Positions 16,388 through 25,242 of a stretch of 64,000 bases of DNA are shown piece by piece. The position numbers were made by a program, and so were the translations under genes. Every line of letters begins with the position of its first letter. The stretch's first letter is position 1. Source of the DNA: Bradyrhizobium sp. BRP22 (GTDB lineage Bacteria > Pseudomonadota > Alphaproteobacteria > Rhizobiales > Xanthobacteraceae); NCBI RefSeq assembly GCF_020194175.1, contig NZ_JADYVX010000012.1:124001-188000 (forward strand), given 5' to 3'. The notes under the pieces are model-generated. The model was not told where the DNA came from, ran no database searches, and saw nothing but the letters and a program-made list of their open reading frames with translations.

Positions 16388-18460
16388 TCAGTGCGCGTTG
16401 GCCCAGACCTTCTTCTTGGTGAAGTACATCAGGATCGAGAACAGGATCAGGAACACGAACACCTGAAGCCCGAGCCGCTTGCGCGCCTCCATGTGCGGTT
16501 CCGCGGTCCACATCAGGAAGGTCGTGACGTCGTGGGCATATTGCGCGACCGTGGTCGGCGAACCATCGGTATAGGCGACCTGACCGTCGCTCAGCGGCTT
16601 CGGCATCTTGATGGCGTGGCCCGGGAAGTACTTGTTGTAGTAGGAGCCCTCGGGAATCGTCACGCCGGCCGGCGGATTCTCCTCGAAACCTTCCAGGATC
16701 GCAGTGACGTAATCCGGGCCCTGCTCCTGGTACTGGGTGAAGAAGTCGATGATGAACCAGGGGAAGCCGCGCTTGTAGGAACGGGCCTTGGTGATCAGCG
16801 AGAGGTCCGGCGGAGCCGCACCACCATTGGCCGCACGGGCCGCCTGCTCGTTCGGGAACGGAGACGGGAAGTAGTCGGCCGGCCGGCCCGGACGCTCGAA
16901 CATCTCGCCCTGGTCGTTCGGGCCGTCCTTGATCTTGTATTCGGAGGCGAATGCGGCAGCCTGGGCCGTCGAATAGCCGGGTCCGCCGGGATCGGCGAGA
17001 TTGCGGAAAGCGACAAAGGACAGGCTGTGGCAGGTCGCGCAGACTTCCTTGTACACCTGCAACCCGCGCTGCACCGCGCCGCGGTCAAACTTGCCAAAAG
17101 GGCCTGAGAACGACCATTTCTGCGCCGGCGGCGCAACCTCACCCCCCTCGGCCCTGGCGCTTTGCGCACCGCCGACGAGCAGCCCGCCTGCCACCATGAT
17201 CGCGATCACGGTCGATACCATCGGCGCAGCCTTGCGGCCCGTCTTCGCCAGCACGTCGTCGGCGATCGAGTTCGGCACCGGCCTCGGCGTTTCGATCCGC
17301 GAGAGCAGCGGCAGCACGATCAGGAAGTAGGCGAAGTAGCAGACCGTGAGGATGCGGCCGGCGATCACATAGATGCCCTCCGGCGGCTGCGCGCCGAGAT
17401 AGCCGAGCAGGATGCAGACGACGACGAACATCCAGAAGAACTGCTTGGCCAGCGGACGATACTTCGACGACCTGGTCTTGGAGCTGTCGAGCCAGGGCAG
17501 GAAGCACAGGATGATGATCGCCGCGAACATCGCGACCACGCCCACGAGCTTGTCCGGGATCGAACGCAGGATCGCGTAGAACGGCAGATAATACCATTCG
17601 GGCACGATATGCGCCGGCGTCACGCCGGGATTGGCCGGGACGTAGTTCTCGGCGTCGCCGAGATAGTTCGGCATGTAGAAGATGAACCAGGAATAGAAAA
17701 TCAGGAAGCAGGAGACGCCGAACAGGTCCTTGATCGTCGCGTAGGGCGTGAAGGCGACCGTGTCCTTCTCGGTCTTGGCCTCGACGCCGGCCGGATTGTT
17801 CTGGCCTGCCACATGCAGCGCCCAGACGTGCAGCACGACGACGCCGGCGATCACGAAGGGCAGCAGATAGTGCAGCGAGAAGAAACGGTTCAGCGTCGGG
17901 TTGCCGACAGCGTAACCGCCCCACAGCAGCGTCACGATGCTCTCACCGAAATAGGGCACGGCGGAGAACAGGTTGGTGATGACGGTGGCGCCCCAGAAGC
18001 TCATCTGGCCCCACGGCAGCACATAGCCCATGAAACCGGTTGCCATCATCAGGAGGTAGATGATGACGCCGAGGATCCACAGCACCTCACGCGGCTCCTT
18101 GTACGACCCGTAATAGAGGCCGCGGAACATGTGGATGTAGACGGCGAAGAAGAACATCGATGCGCCGCAGGCGTGCATGTTGCGGAGCAGCCAGCCGTAG
18201 TTGACATCGCGCACGATCAGCTCGACCGAGCGGAAGGCGAGATCGGCATGCGGCGTGTAGTGCATCGCCAGGACCACGCCGGTCACGATCTGCACCGCCA
18301 GCATCATCGAAAGGATGGCACCGAAGGTCCACCAGTAGTTCAGGTTGCGCGGCGTCGGATAGGCGACGAAGGAGGAGTGAATGAGGCCGAAGATCGGCAG
18401 TCGCCGTTCGATCCACCTCAAAGCGGGGTTGGTCGGCTGATAATCGGATGGTCCGCTCAT
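16388..18460 (-). CDS. fbcH: Cytochrome b/c1 fusion precursor of the bc1 complex
   Basis: One 690-residue chain encodes both haem subunits of the cytochrome bc1 complex (ubiquinol:cytochrome c oxidoreductase, inner membrane). Residues 1-400 are cytochrome b, with haem-ligand pairs H96/H110 and H197/H211, each 14 apart, and the quinol-site motif PEWY (287-290). Residues 411-437 form an internal signal sequence (VSTVIAIMVAGGLLVGGAQS, ending ARA), followed by cytochrome c1 with haem site CATCH (474-478) and a C-terminal anchor. The fused, later cleaved precursor is known from Bradyrhizobium japonicum FbcH. It follows the Rieske gene by 60 bases and ends at a strong terminator. Confidence 0.97.
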   Translation of the reverse strand: MSGPSDYQPTNPALRWIERRLPIFGLIHSSFVAYPTPRNLNYWWTFGAILSMMLAVQIVTGVVLAMHYTPHADLAFRSVELIVRDVNYGWLLRNMHACGASMFFFAVYIHMFRGLYYGSYKEPREVLWILGVIIYLLMMATGFMGYVLPWGQMSFWGATVITNLFSAVPYFGESIVTLLWGGYAVGNPTLNRFFSLHYLLPFVIAGVVVLHVWALHVAGQNNPAGVEAKTEKDTVAFTPYATIKDLFGVSCFLIFYSWFIFYMPNYLGDAENYVPANPGVTPAHIVPEWYYLPFYAILRSIPDKLVGVVAMFAAIIILCFLPWLDSSKTRSSKYRPLAKQFFWMFVVVCILLGYLGAQPPEGIYVIAGRILTVCYFAYFLIVLPLLSRIETPRPVPNSIADDVLAKTGRKAAPMVSTVIAIMVAGGLLVGGAQSARAEGGEVAPPAQKWSFSGPFGKFDRGAVQRGLQVYKEVCATCHSLSFVAFRNLADPGGPGYSTAQAAAFASEYKIKDGPNDQGEMFERPGRPADYFPSPFPNEQAARAANGGAAPPDLSLITKARSYKRGFPWFIIDFFTQYQEQGPDYVTAILEGFEENPPAGVTIPEGSYYNKYFPGHAIKMPKPLSDGQVAYTDGSPTTVAQYAHDVTTFLMWTAEPHMEARKRLGLQVFVFLILFSILMYFTKKKVWANAH

Positions 18461-18520
18461 TGATGCGATCCTGAAGAAAAAAGACGACGCGATCGTTCCA
18501 AGCCTCGGCTGGGCCGAGAC

Positions 18521-19051
18521 TTAACCGATCTGGATTTTGGTGTCGGAAACGAACTGATACGGCGGCACGGCCAGATTGGCGGGCGCGGGCCCCTGGCGGA
18601 TACGACCGGAGGTGTCGTATTGCGAGCCATGGCAGGGGCAGAAAAATCCGTCGTAATTGCCCTCATGGGCGATCGGGATGCAGCCGAGATGGGTGCAGAT
18701 GCCGATCACAACCAGCCATTGATCATGGCCGGACTTGACCCGCGCCTCGTCGGTCTGCGGATCAGGCAGGCTCGAGAGCGGAACGCTGCGCGCTTCCTCG
18801 ATCTGCTTCTTGGTGCGGTGACTGATGTAGATCGGCTTGCCGCGCCAGAACACCTTGATGTCCTGCCCCTCGGCAATCGGCGTCAAATCGACCTCGATCG
18901 GCGCTCCGGCGGCGATGGTCGCCGCGTCCGGGTTCATCTGATCGATGAATGGCCAGACCGTCGCAGCCGCGCCGACCACGGCAGCAGCACCCGTTGCAAC
19001 AAAAAGGAAATCACGGCGTGTCGGATGGTCCGCCGAAGACGCTGTCGTCAC
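18521..19051 (-). CDS. petA: Rieske iron-sulfur subunit of cytochrome bc1
   Basis: The 176-residue protein has a twin-arginine-type N-terminus (HPTRRDFLFVATG) that stays as membrane anchor, and the two Rieske boxes CTHLGC (C119, H121, C124) and CPCHGS (C138, C140, H141). C119/H121/C138/H141 should bind the [2Fe-2S] cluster with a C124-C140 disulfide. GTG 19051 is chosen because the product then begins (M)TTASSADHPTRRDF, as expected for this family; the frame continues upstream without family-like sequence. First gene of the bc1 operon (called fbcF in Bradyrhizobium), divergent from trmL. Confidence 0.95.
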   Translation of the reverse strand: MTTASSADHPTRRDFLFVATGAAAVVGAAATVWPFIDQMNPDAATIAAGAPIEVDLTPIAEGQDIKVFWRGKPIYISHRTKKQIEEARSVPLSSLPDPQTDEARVKSGHDQWLVVIGICTHLGCIPIAHEGNYDGFFCPCHGSQYDTSGRIRQGPAPANLAVPPYQFVSDTKIQIG

Positions 19052-19326
19052 GATTCCAAGCCCTTTCTTGTCTGCAGCCGGTGGAACCGCCCCGGCAGCG
19101 CCCATTGCGACCGGGAGGCCTGCCGGCGCCCGCGGCCCCCCGCGGCGGCAGAAAACCACTATCCCTCCTCCCTAATGGCGGAACAGCAGTCCAGAATCGT
19201 TCTATTGGCACCCTTGCCGGACGAGCGCAAGCCCGCTATCGGCTCGCAAGCGTGCAATGCACGAGATGAGCGCCGAACGTTGTTTTATTGAGACATTTCG
19301 GCACGACCCAACCAAGCACCACGGCC

Positions 19327-19797
19327 ATGCAGATCGCGCTGTTCCAGCCCGATATTCCACAGAACACCGGCACCATCCTGCGGCTGTGCGCCTGCCTGGA
19401 TGTGACGGCCCATATCATCGAGCCAGCAGGCTTCCAGACCTCCGACCGGCATTTCCGCCGGGCGGGAATGGACTATATCGAGCACGTCCGGTTGATGCGC
19501 CATGATTCCTGGACCAGATTCGAGGAATGGCGCCGCGAGGCGGGCTACCGGCTGATCCTGTTCACGACCAAGGTCGCCAGTTCCTATCTCGATTTTCGCT
19601 ATACGGCTTCCGATATCTTGTTGTTCGGGCGTGAGTCTGCAGGGGTCACCGACGCTGTGGTGGCGGCCGCCGATGCGCGGCTGGTGATTCCGATCAAGCC
19701 GCCCCTGCGTTCGCTCAATGTCGCAATGTCGGCGGCGATGGCGATCGGCGAGGCCTTGCGGCAGACCCGCAGCCTGCCGCTGAAGGAGATTCCGTGA
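19327..19797 (+). CDS. trmL: tRNA (cytidine(34)-2'-O)-methyltransferase
   Basis: SPOUT-class methyltransferase of 156 residues that modifies the wobble base of certain tRNA-Leu. It starts MQIALFQPDIPQNTGTIL, the conserved N-terminus of TrmL, and contains the knot motifs DILLFGRESAGVTD and PLRSLNVAMSAAMAIGEALRQ. ATG 19327 gives the standard length; an upstream in-frame start is not supported by family sequence. The stop codon overlaps the GTG of queE by 4 bases, so the two are translationally coupled. Confidence 0.95.
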   Translation: MQIALFQPDIPQNTGTILRLCACLDVTAHIIEPAGFQTSDRHFRRAGMDYIEHVRLMRHDSWTRFEEWRREAGYRLILFTTKVASSYLDFRYTASDILLFGRESAGVTDAVVAAADARLVIPIKPPLRSLNVAMSAAMAIGEALRQTRSLPLKEIP

Positions 19798-20426
19798 GCT
19801 ACGCGGTGAAGGAGATTTTTCTGACCCTGCAGGGCGAAGGCGCGCATGCCGGCCGCGCCTCCGTGTTCTGCCGCTTTGCCGGCTGCAACCTGTGGAGCGG
19901 CCGCGAGCAGGACCGCGCCGGCGCAACCTGCCAATTCTGCGACACGGATTTTGTCGGCACCGACGGCACGCTCGGCGGTCGCTACGCCAGCGCCGCGGCA
20001 CTCGCCGACATCATCGCCGCGCAATGGACGGGCGACAATGTGGAGCGCTATGTCGTGCTGACCGGCGGCGAGCCGCTGCTGCAGGTCGATGCGCCGCTGA
20101 TCGAGGCGCTGCATGCGCGCGGTTTTGCCATTGGCGTCGAGACCAATGGCACGATCATGCCGCCCGACGGGTTGGACTGGGTCTGCGTCAGCCCGAAAGG
20201 CGGCGCGGAACTCATGGTGCGGAAGGGGAACGAGCTGAAGCTGGTCTATCCACAGCAGGACGCCGCGCCGGAAGATTTCGTCGATCTCGATTTCGAGCGC
20301 TTCTCGCTGCAGCCGATGGATGGGCCTGACGCAATTCAAAACACCGCGCGCGCGGTCGAGTACTGCTTGCAACACCCGCAATGGCGACTGAGTGTGCAGA
20401 CGCACAAGACGCTGGGCATCAGATAG
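19794..20426 (+). CDS. queE: 7-carboxy-7-deazaguanine synthase
   Basis: Radical SAM enzyme of queuosine synthesis, turning 6-carboxytetrahydropterin into 7-carboxy-7-deazaguanine. In its 210 residues the cluster cysteines C31, C46 and C49 have the CX14CX2C spacing of the long-loop QueE group, after the FLTLQGEGAHAG start that is typical of the family; TGGEPLLQ is the glycine-rich SAM motif. It begins at GTG 19794 inside the end of trmL and is followed 16 bases later by the queD-like gene, the enzyme of the preceding step. Confidence 0.95.
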   Translation: MSYAVKEIFLTLQGEGAHAGRASVFCRFAGCNLWSGREQDRAGATCQFCDTDFVGTDGTLGGRYASAAALADIIAAQWTGDNVERYVVLTGGEPLLQVDAPLIEALHARGFAIGVETNGTIMPPDGLDWVCVSPKGGAELMVRKGNELKLVYPQQDAAPEDFVDLDFERFSLQPMDGPDAIQNTARAVEYCLQHPQWRLSVQTHKTLGIR

Positions 20427-20442
20427 GAGTTGGACTTTCAGG

Positions 20443-20808
20443 ATGTGGGAACTGACGAAATCGTTCCGCTTCGAGGCCGCGCATGCGCTCTCCGGAACGA
20501 CCCTTGGCGCGAGCAGCGAGGAGATCCACGGCCATTCGTTTCGTGCGGAAGTGACGGTGCGCGGTACGCCGGATCCAGCGACCGGCATGGTGCTCGACCT
20601 CGGTCTGCTCGAACGCTGCATCGCCGAGGTGCAGAAGATGCTCGACCACAAGTTCCTCAACAAGATCGAGGCACTTGGACGACCCACGCTTGAAAACCTG
20701 TCGCGCTTCATCTTCGAACGGGTGCAGCATGCGGGCAAAGTCACCCGCGTCAGCGTGCATCGTGACAGTTGCAACGAGAGCTGCACCTATTTCGGACCGG
20801 AAGCCTGA
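20443..20808 (+). CDS. queD: 6-carboxytetrahydropterin synthase-like (QueD/PTPS family), unusual active site
   Basis: A 121-residue PTPS-fold protein. Zinc ligands H14 (FEAAHAL), H29 and H31 (IHGH) are present, as is the LDHKFLN segment. The Cys four residues before HGH in ordinary QueD (CxxxHGH) is Ser25 here, and the order S-E-E-I-HGH instead gives the ExxHGH arrangement described for PTPS-III proteins, which can replace FolB in folate synthesis. The C-terminal pterin-binding Glu-Ser/Thr appears as DS (HRDSCNES). Position next to queE argues for the queuosine pathway. Start at ATG 20443 matches the family N-terminus MWELTKSFRFEAAH. The gene symbol is therefore provisional. Confidence 0.85.
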   Translation: MWELTKSFRFEAAHALSGTTLGASSEEIHGHSFRAEVTVRGTPDPATGMVLDLGLLERCIAEVQKMLDHKFLNKIEALGRPTLENLSRFIFERVQHAGKVTRVSVHRDSCNESCTYFGPEA

Positions 20809-20812
20809 AGTC

Positions 20813-21700
20813 ATGGAAAAATCCGCCATCGAACAGCGCAAGGCGCGCGCAAGAACCTGGTTCGAAACGCTGCGCGACGATATCTGCGCCGCCTTCGAGC
20901 GGCTGGAGGATGACGCGCCTGCTTCGCTCTATCCAGGCGATGCCGGACGCTTTACGCGCACGCCGTGGGAACGCACCGACCATACCGGCAAGCCCGGCGG
21001 CGGCGGCGTGATGGCGATGATGCGCGGACGCCTGTTCGAGAAGGTCGGCGTGCACTGCTCGACGGTGCATGGCGAATTCGCCCCTGAATTCCGCGCCCAG
21101 ATCCCGGGCGCGGCGGATGATCCGCGCTTCTGGGCCTCGGGCATCTCGCTGATCGCGCATCTGCATAATCCGAACGTGCCGGCAGTGCATATGAACACCC
21201 GCTTCGTCGTCACCACCAAGGCGTGGTTCGGCGGCGGTGCCGACCTCACGCCGGTGCTGGACCGGCGGCGCACGCAGAACGATGCGGATGCCCTCGCCTT
21301 CCACGCCGCGATGCAATCGGCCTGCGATGCGCATGCGCGGATCGCGCCCTATGAAAAATACAAGAAATGGTGCGAGGACTATTTCTACCTGCCGCATCGC
21401 AAGGAGGCGCGCGGCATCGGCGGCATCTTCTACGATTGGCACGACAGCGGCGACTGGGACGCCGATCTCGCCTTCACCCAGGATGTCGGCCGCGCATTCC
21501 TGAAGATTTATCCTGAACTGGTCCGGCGCAATTTTGCGACGGCATGGACCGCGGATGACCGCGAGGAGCAACTGGTGCGGCGCGGCCGCTATGTCGAGTT
21601 CAATCTGCTCTACGACCGCGGCACGATTTTCGGCCTGAAGACCGGCGGCAACGTGGATTCGATCCTGTCGTCGATGCCGCCGCATGCGAAATGGCCATGA
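20813..21700 (+). CDS. hemF: Oxygen-dependent coproporphyrinogen III oxidase
   Basis: Haem biosynthesis enzyme that decarboxylates two propionates of coproporphyrinogen III using oxygen. The 295-residue product contains the family hallmarks GGGGVMAMMRGRLFEKVGVH, HMNTRF, WFGGGADLTPV, EARGIGGIFYDW and the C-terminal YVEFNLLYDRGT. ATG 20813 follows the queD stop by only 4 bases, so it is in the same transcript. The gene is unbroken and of normal length. Confidence 0.97.
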   Translation: MEKSAIEQRKARARTWFETLRDDICAAFERLEDDAPASLYPGDAGRFTRTPWERTDHTGKPGGGGVMAMMRGRLFEKVGVHCSTVHGEFAPEFRAQIPGAADDPRFWASGISLIAHLHNPNVPAVHMNTRFVVTTKAWFGGGADLTPVLDRRRTQNDADALAFHAAMQSACDAHARIAPYEKYKKWCEDYFYLPHRKEARGIGGIFYDWHDSGDWDADLAFTQDVGRAFLKIYPELVRRNFATAWTADDREEQLVRRGRYVEFNLLYDRGTIFGLKTGGNVDSILSSMPPHAKWP

Positions 21701-21707
21701 GATCGTG

Positions 21708-22445
21708 ATGGCACCCAAACTTCCCCGCGCCATGCTGATCGACATGGACGACACCATCCTGTCGGCCTACGGCCGGCCCGAGATCGCCTGGAACACGATC
21801 GCTGCCGAGTTCGCCGATGAATTGGCGCCGCTGGATCCGCCTGTGGTCGCCGCCGCGATCCTCGCCTTCGCGCGAAAATTCTGGTCCACGGCGGAGCCGG
21901 TCTGGCGCCTGAAGCTCGAGGAGGCGCGCCGCGAAACGGTCAGGGGCGGCTTTGCCGCGCTTCGTGCGAGCGGCTACCCGCCCCTCTCAGATGATCTGGC
22001 GATCCGGATCGCCGATCGGTTCACGACGTTTCGCGAGGAAAGCATCTTCGTGTTTCCAGGCGCGCACGATGCGATCGACGGGCTGCGGGCGCTCGGCATC
22101 AAGCTTGCGCTTGTCACCAACGGCGCCGCGCTGATGCAGCGCGCCAAGATCGAGCGCTTCGCGCTGACGCACCGCTTCGACCACATCCAGATCGAAGGCG
22201 AGCACGGCTTCGGCAAGCCGGAAGAACGCGCTTATCGGCACGCGATGCAAGCACTCGACGTCAACGCATCCGATACTTGGATGGTGGGCGACAATCTGGA
22301 GTGGGAAGTCGTGGCGCCGCAGCGGCTCGGCATCTACTCGATCTGGATCGACGTGCACGGCGATGGCCTGCCGGCGGGATCGAGCGTCAGGCCGGATCGC
22401 ATCATCCGCGCCCTGACAGAACTGCTGCCCGGCGCCGCTCGCTGA
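21708..22445 (+). CDS. HAD-family hydrolase
   Basis: A 245-residue phosphatase-like protein with all HAD motifs: I DMDDTI (nucleophile Asp), II VTNGA, III/IV around GKPEERAYRHA and VGDNLEWEV. The cap inserted after motif I is helical, as in the subfamily IA (Gph/YjjG-like) enzymes. Substrate unknown. ATG 21708 is 7 bases after the hemF stop; an in-frame ATG at 21684 lies within hemF. Likely the last gene of the trmL-queE-queD-hemF run. Confidence 0.88.
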   Translation: MAPKLPRAMLIDMDDTILSAYGRPEIAWNTIAAEFADELAPLDPPVVAAAILAFARKFWSTAEPVWRLKLEEARRETVRGGFAALRASGYPPLSDDLAIRIADRFTTFREESIFVFPGAHDAIDGLRALGIKLALVTNGAALMQRAKIERFALTHRFDHIQIEGEHGFGKPEERAYRHAMQALDVNASDTWMVGDNLEWEVVAPQRLGIYSIWIDVHGDGLPAGSSVRPDRIIRALTELLPGAAR

Positions 22446-22570
22446 CGATGGCGGCACTTCGCCGCGCAAATTGATGCCCGTGGAAATCTTGTAGAGGCGA
22501 TCTTTCGTGATCGGATTGTCATGACGGCTCTGTAACGTGCCCGCGCGTCAATCAAGGCGAAGGGTGGACC

Positions 22571-22831
22571 ATGGAACTGAAACCAGGCGATGTGGTGATG
22601 CTGAAATCGGGCGGGCACCCGATCACGGTGGCGGAAGTCAACGAGGACTCCGTCGAATGCGTTTGGATGGGTATCGACGGCGATCTGTTTCGGGAAACGC
22701 TGCCAGTCGCGGTCCTCGAAGCCGCCAATCCCGATGACGAGGAAGAGGACGACGACGAGGAAGAGGAAGAAGACGACGAGGACGAAGAAGACGAGGACGA
22801 AGACGATCGCCGCAAGGGCAAGGTTGCCTAA
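22571..22831 (+). CDS. DUF2158 (YodC-like) small protein with acidic tail
   Basis: An 86-residue protein. The first 50 or so residues (ELKPGDVVMLKSGG, MTV-like strand, VECVWMG) match the DUF2158 beta-barrel-like module. Residues 55-79 are exclusively Asp and Glu (25 in a row), followed by RRKGKVA. Such a tail may mimic nucleic acid or contact basic proteins; function unknown. A purine-rich GAAGG lies about 8 bases before ATG 22571. It is separated from the HAD gene by 125 bases and probably has its own promoter. Confidence 0.8.
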   Translation: MELKPGDVVMLKSGGHPITVAEVNEDSVECVWMGIDGDLFRETLPVAVLEAANPDDEEEDDDEEEEEDDEDEEDEDEDDRRKGKVA

Positions 22832-22881
22832 GCCGCTGCCTGCGATGCCGCTTGGTTTGCTAAACCCCGCGGAGTGAGCCT

Positions 22882-22973
22882 CGTAGCCCGGGTGGAGCGC
22901 AGCGCAACCCGGGACAGCTCCGTCAACATTTGCCAGCGGCCCTGGGTTACGCTGCGCTTCACCCGGGCTACGG
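22882..22973. repeat. Dispersed palindromic repeat, family R2 (copy 2 of 2)
   Basis: Same design as 11175-11253: CGTAGCCCGGGTGGAGCG at one end, CGCTTCACCCGGGCTACGG at the other. It again lies between convergent genes (DUF2158 and cca). Confidence 0.85.
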
Positions 22974-23057
22974 CATTACCTCAAGGCCGACGAGGACGCC
23001 GGCGACCAGCGCAAGCTGGAATACAGAGATATCGGAAAAACTGACCGGCGAGGATGT

Positions 23058-24314
23058 TCACAGCCGGTGGTCGTGGGTGAAGCGGGCGACAGTCTCGTCG
23101 GCGATTGCCGAAAGCGCGGCCCCGTCGAGCGGAAACTCCGCGGCAAGCCAAGCCTGCTCGGCCTGCGCGAGTACATGGCCGAGCGCAGGCCCTTCGGCAA
23201 TCCCGCGCGCGATGAAATCCGCCGCCTTCAGCGGAAATTTCGGCGCCTGCCAGCGCTGCGGTAGCCGTGCCAGTTCGCGCCAATGAGCGGTCTCGTTGCC
23301 ATCGCCCATCCGTGCCCACGCCAGCATCAGCCGGTCGAGATAGGCGGTCTCGCCGAGACGGTAGAGCCAGCGGCGCGCTGCCGCCTCGTCGAGGCCGGCG
23401 AGTTGCCACCAGTGATCCGCCATCGCTTCCAGCGCCTTTGCCTCCGCGTTGGTGAGCCGCAGCTTTGCGGCAACGCGCCTTGCGTCCTCGGTGATGACAA
23501 GTGCGAGCGCACCCAGGCGGCGCACCGCGCTCGGCGCGATGCCGAGTTCGCGCTCGGCCGCGATCATGCCTGCGAACGGCCCGGTATAGCCGACGCCGCC
23601 CAGGATCATCTGCAGCAGCCCGCCGTCGGCCATTGCGGTGACCGCGACCACCGCGCCGTCAGCGACCACGAGCTTGAGCATCTCCATGCGCACGCGCTCC
23701 GCTGAAAGCTGCGCCAGGCCGGCGCGACCGGCGATACAGGCGAGACAGCCGGCGCGATCCGGATCGCCGGCGCCGTAAGCCGCGTGCATGCGGAAGAAGC
23801 GCAGGATGCGCAGATAATCCTCGGCAATGCGCTGAGCGGGATCGCCGATGAAGCGCACGCGGCGAGCGGTGATATCGTCGAGCCCGCCGACATAGTCGTG
23901 CACCACACCTTTGGCATCGACCGAAAGGCCGTTGATGGTGAAGTCGCGCCGCTCGGCATCGCGCGCCCAGTCGCGACCGAATGCGACCTTGGCCTTGCGG
24001 CCATAGGTTTCGGTATCCTCGCGCAGGGTCGTGACCTCGAACGGATGCTTGTCGACGACCAACGTTACCGTGCCGTGCTCGATGCCCGTCGGCACGCTCT
24101 TGATTCCCGCGGCCTTGGCGCGGCGCACCACCTCCTTAGGCACCGCCGTGGTCGCGAGATCGATATCGCCGATCGGCCGCTGCAGCAGCGCGTTGCGCAC
24201 GGCGCCGCCGACCACGCGCGCTTCTTCACCGTCCCCATTGAGCAGCGCCAGCACGCGTGCGGTGGGTCCCGATCTCAGCCATGGCGCCTGCTCCAGCGCG
24301 CGTGCGTGGCTCAT
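23058..24314 (-). CDS. cca: CCA tRNA nucleotidyltransferase
   Basis: Adds or repairs the 3' CCA of tRNAs. The 418-residue protein has the class II nucleotidyltransferase head: VVGGAVRNALLQRPIGDIDLATT with catalytic acidic pair DID (about 50-52), RRDFTINGLSVD, and the RIAEDYLRILRFFRMHA segment. It is the last gene of a tight block read leftward, overlapping the DUF6111 gene by 4 bases. No HD phosphohydrolase domain is seen. Confidence 0.95.
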   Translation of the reverse strand: MSHARALEQAPWLRSGPTARVLALLNGDGEEARVVGGAVRNALLQRPIGDIDLATTAVPKEVVRRAKAAGIKSVPTGIEHGTVTLVVDKHPFEVTTLREDTETYGRKAKVAFGRDWARDAERRDFTINGLSVDAKGVVHDYVGGLDDITARRVRFIGDPAQRIAEDYLRILRFFRMHAAYGAGDPDRAGCLACIAGRAGLAQLSAERVRMEMLKLVVADGAVVAVTAMADGGLLQMILGGVGYTGPFAGMIAAERELGIAPSAVRRLGALALVITEDARRVAAKLRLTNAEAKALEAMADHWWQLAGLDEAAARRWLYRLGETAYLDRLMLAWARMGDGNETAHWRELARLPQRWQAPKFPLKAADFIARGIAEGPALGHVLAQAEQAWLAAEFPLDGAALSAIADETVARFTHDHRL

Positions 24315-24574
24315 TTCTCAACTCCGGGCACGAGCTTGCCATTCTCGATATGGGCGGGAACATAGGTCGAATTCGGCGGCGCGCCGGAGAAATGCGCGAG
24401 CATCACGAAGCTGATCACGACCAGGACCAGCGCTCCCAGCACGAGCTTCGCGACCAGAGGCAGCGGCCAGGAAGACTTCGCGAAGACGCCGGAGCGCGTT
24501 GCAATGAGGAACAAGGCATAGACCGCGAAAGGGATCAGGAAGATTCCGATCTCGGTCAATACCGGACGGATCAT
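24311..24574 (-). CDS. DUF6111 small membrane protein
   Basis: An 87-residue protein with two hydrophobic segments, about 5-27 (VLTEIGIFLIPFAVYALFL) and 41-63 (LVAKLVLGALVLVVISFVM), and a short hydrophilic tail starting with the PPNSTYVPAH sequence typical of the family. It overlaps both neighbours (cca and the Nudix gene) by 4 bases, so its synthesis is coupled to theirs. Role unknown. Confidence 0.8.
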   Translation of the reverse strand: MIRPVLTEIGIFLIPFAVYALFLIATRSGVFAKSSWPLPLVAKLVLGALVLVVISFVMLAHFSGAPPNSTYVPAHIENGKLVPGVEK

Positions 24575-25242
24575 GGCATGTAGATCCGTTCGTACAGCAC
24601 GCGCAAGATCCCGGCCGTGGCGCCCCAGATGTAACGTTCGGCAAAAGGCATCGCATAATAGGAGCGCTCCATGCCGCGGAATTCCTTGCTGTGGATCTGG
24701 TGGTTTGCCGGATTCATCAGGAACGAAAGCGGCACCTCGAACGCGTCGACGACTTCACTTTCGTTGATCTTGAGCTTGAAGCCGGGCTTCACCCGCGCCA
24801 CCGTCGGCAGGATGCGAAAGCCGAACGCGGTACCATAGAGATCGAGATAGCCGATCGGCTCGATGAAGTCGCGCGTGAGTCCGACCTCCTCATCCGCCTC
24901 GCGCAGCGCGGCGTCGAGCGGGGATGCATCCGTCGCGTCGATCTTGCCGCCGGGGAATGAGATCTGGCCGGCATGGTTGCTCAAATGCTCCGAGCGCTGC
25001 GTCAGCAGCACCGTCGGCTCATCGTGATCGACCACCGGGATCAGCACCGCAGCCGGCCGCACCGGCTGCTCGCGCGCGATGATCTCGAGCATGCGGTCGT
25101 TGCCGGAATCGCCGGTCCTCGGAACGATGTTGGGATCGACCAGGCCGGGCGGGACATCGAAATTCAGCCGCGCGTGGCTGCGCGCGAAAAATTCCGCCGA
25201 GCTGATCGCCGCCGGCTCCGTCTTCAGCATCGGCTCGTTCAA
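24571..25242 (-). CDS. Nudix hydrolase, CoA pyrophosphatase type
   Basis: The 223-residue protein has a Nudix box of the NudL/CoAse kind: GGKIDATDAS followed by AALREADEEVGL, and LLTQRSEHLSNHAGQISFPGG just before it, which is the extended coenzyme A pyrophosphatase signature. Such enzymes split CoA derivatives into phosphopantetheine compounds and 3',5'-ADP. The start is the TTG at 25242, with GAGGTGAGGG about 7 bases upstream inside the end of the DUF1285 gene; ATG 25230 is too far from it. Confidence 0.88.
   Translation of the reverse strand: MNEPMLKTEPAAISSAEFFARSHARLNFDVPPGLVDPNIVPRTGDSGNDRMLEIIAREQPVRPAAVLIPVVDHDEPTVLLTQRSEHLSNHAGQISFPGGKIDATDASPLDAALREADEEVGLTRDFIEPIGYLDLYGTAFGFRILPTVARVKPGFKLKINESEVVDAFEVPLSFLMNPANHQIHSKEFRGMERSYYAMPFAERYIWGATAGILRVLYERIYMP

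Noticed and set aside
17162..18463. A 433-codon open frame opposite fbcH
   Set aside because: His/Arg/Asp-rich antisense shadow of the cytochrome b part.
22552..22821. A Ser-rich frame on the minus strand
   Set aside because: Antisense of the poly-Asp/Glu tail of the DUF2158 gene; polyserine arises from GAG/GAC codons read backwards.
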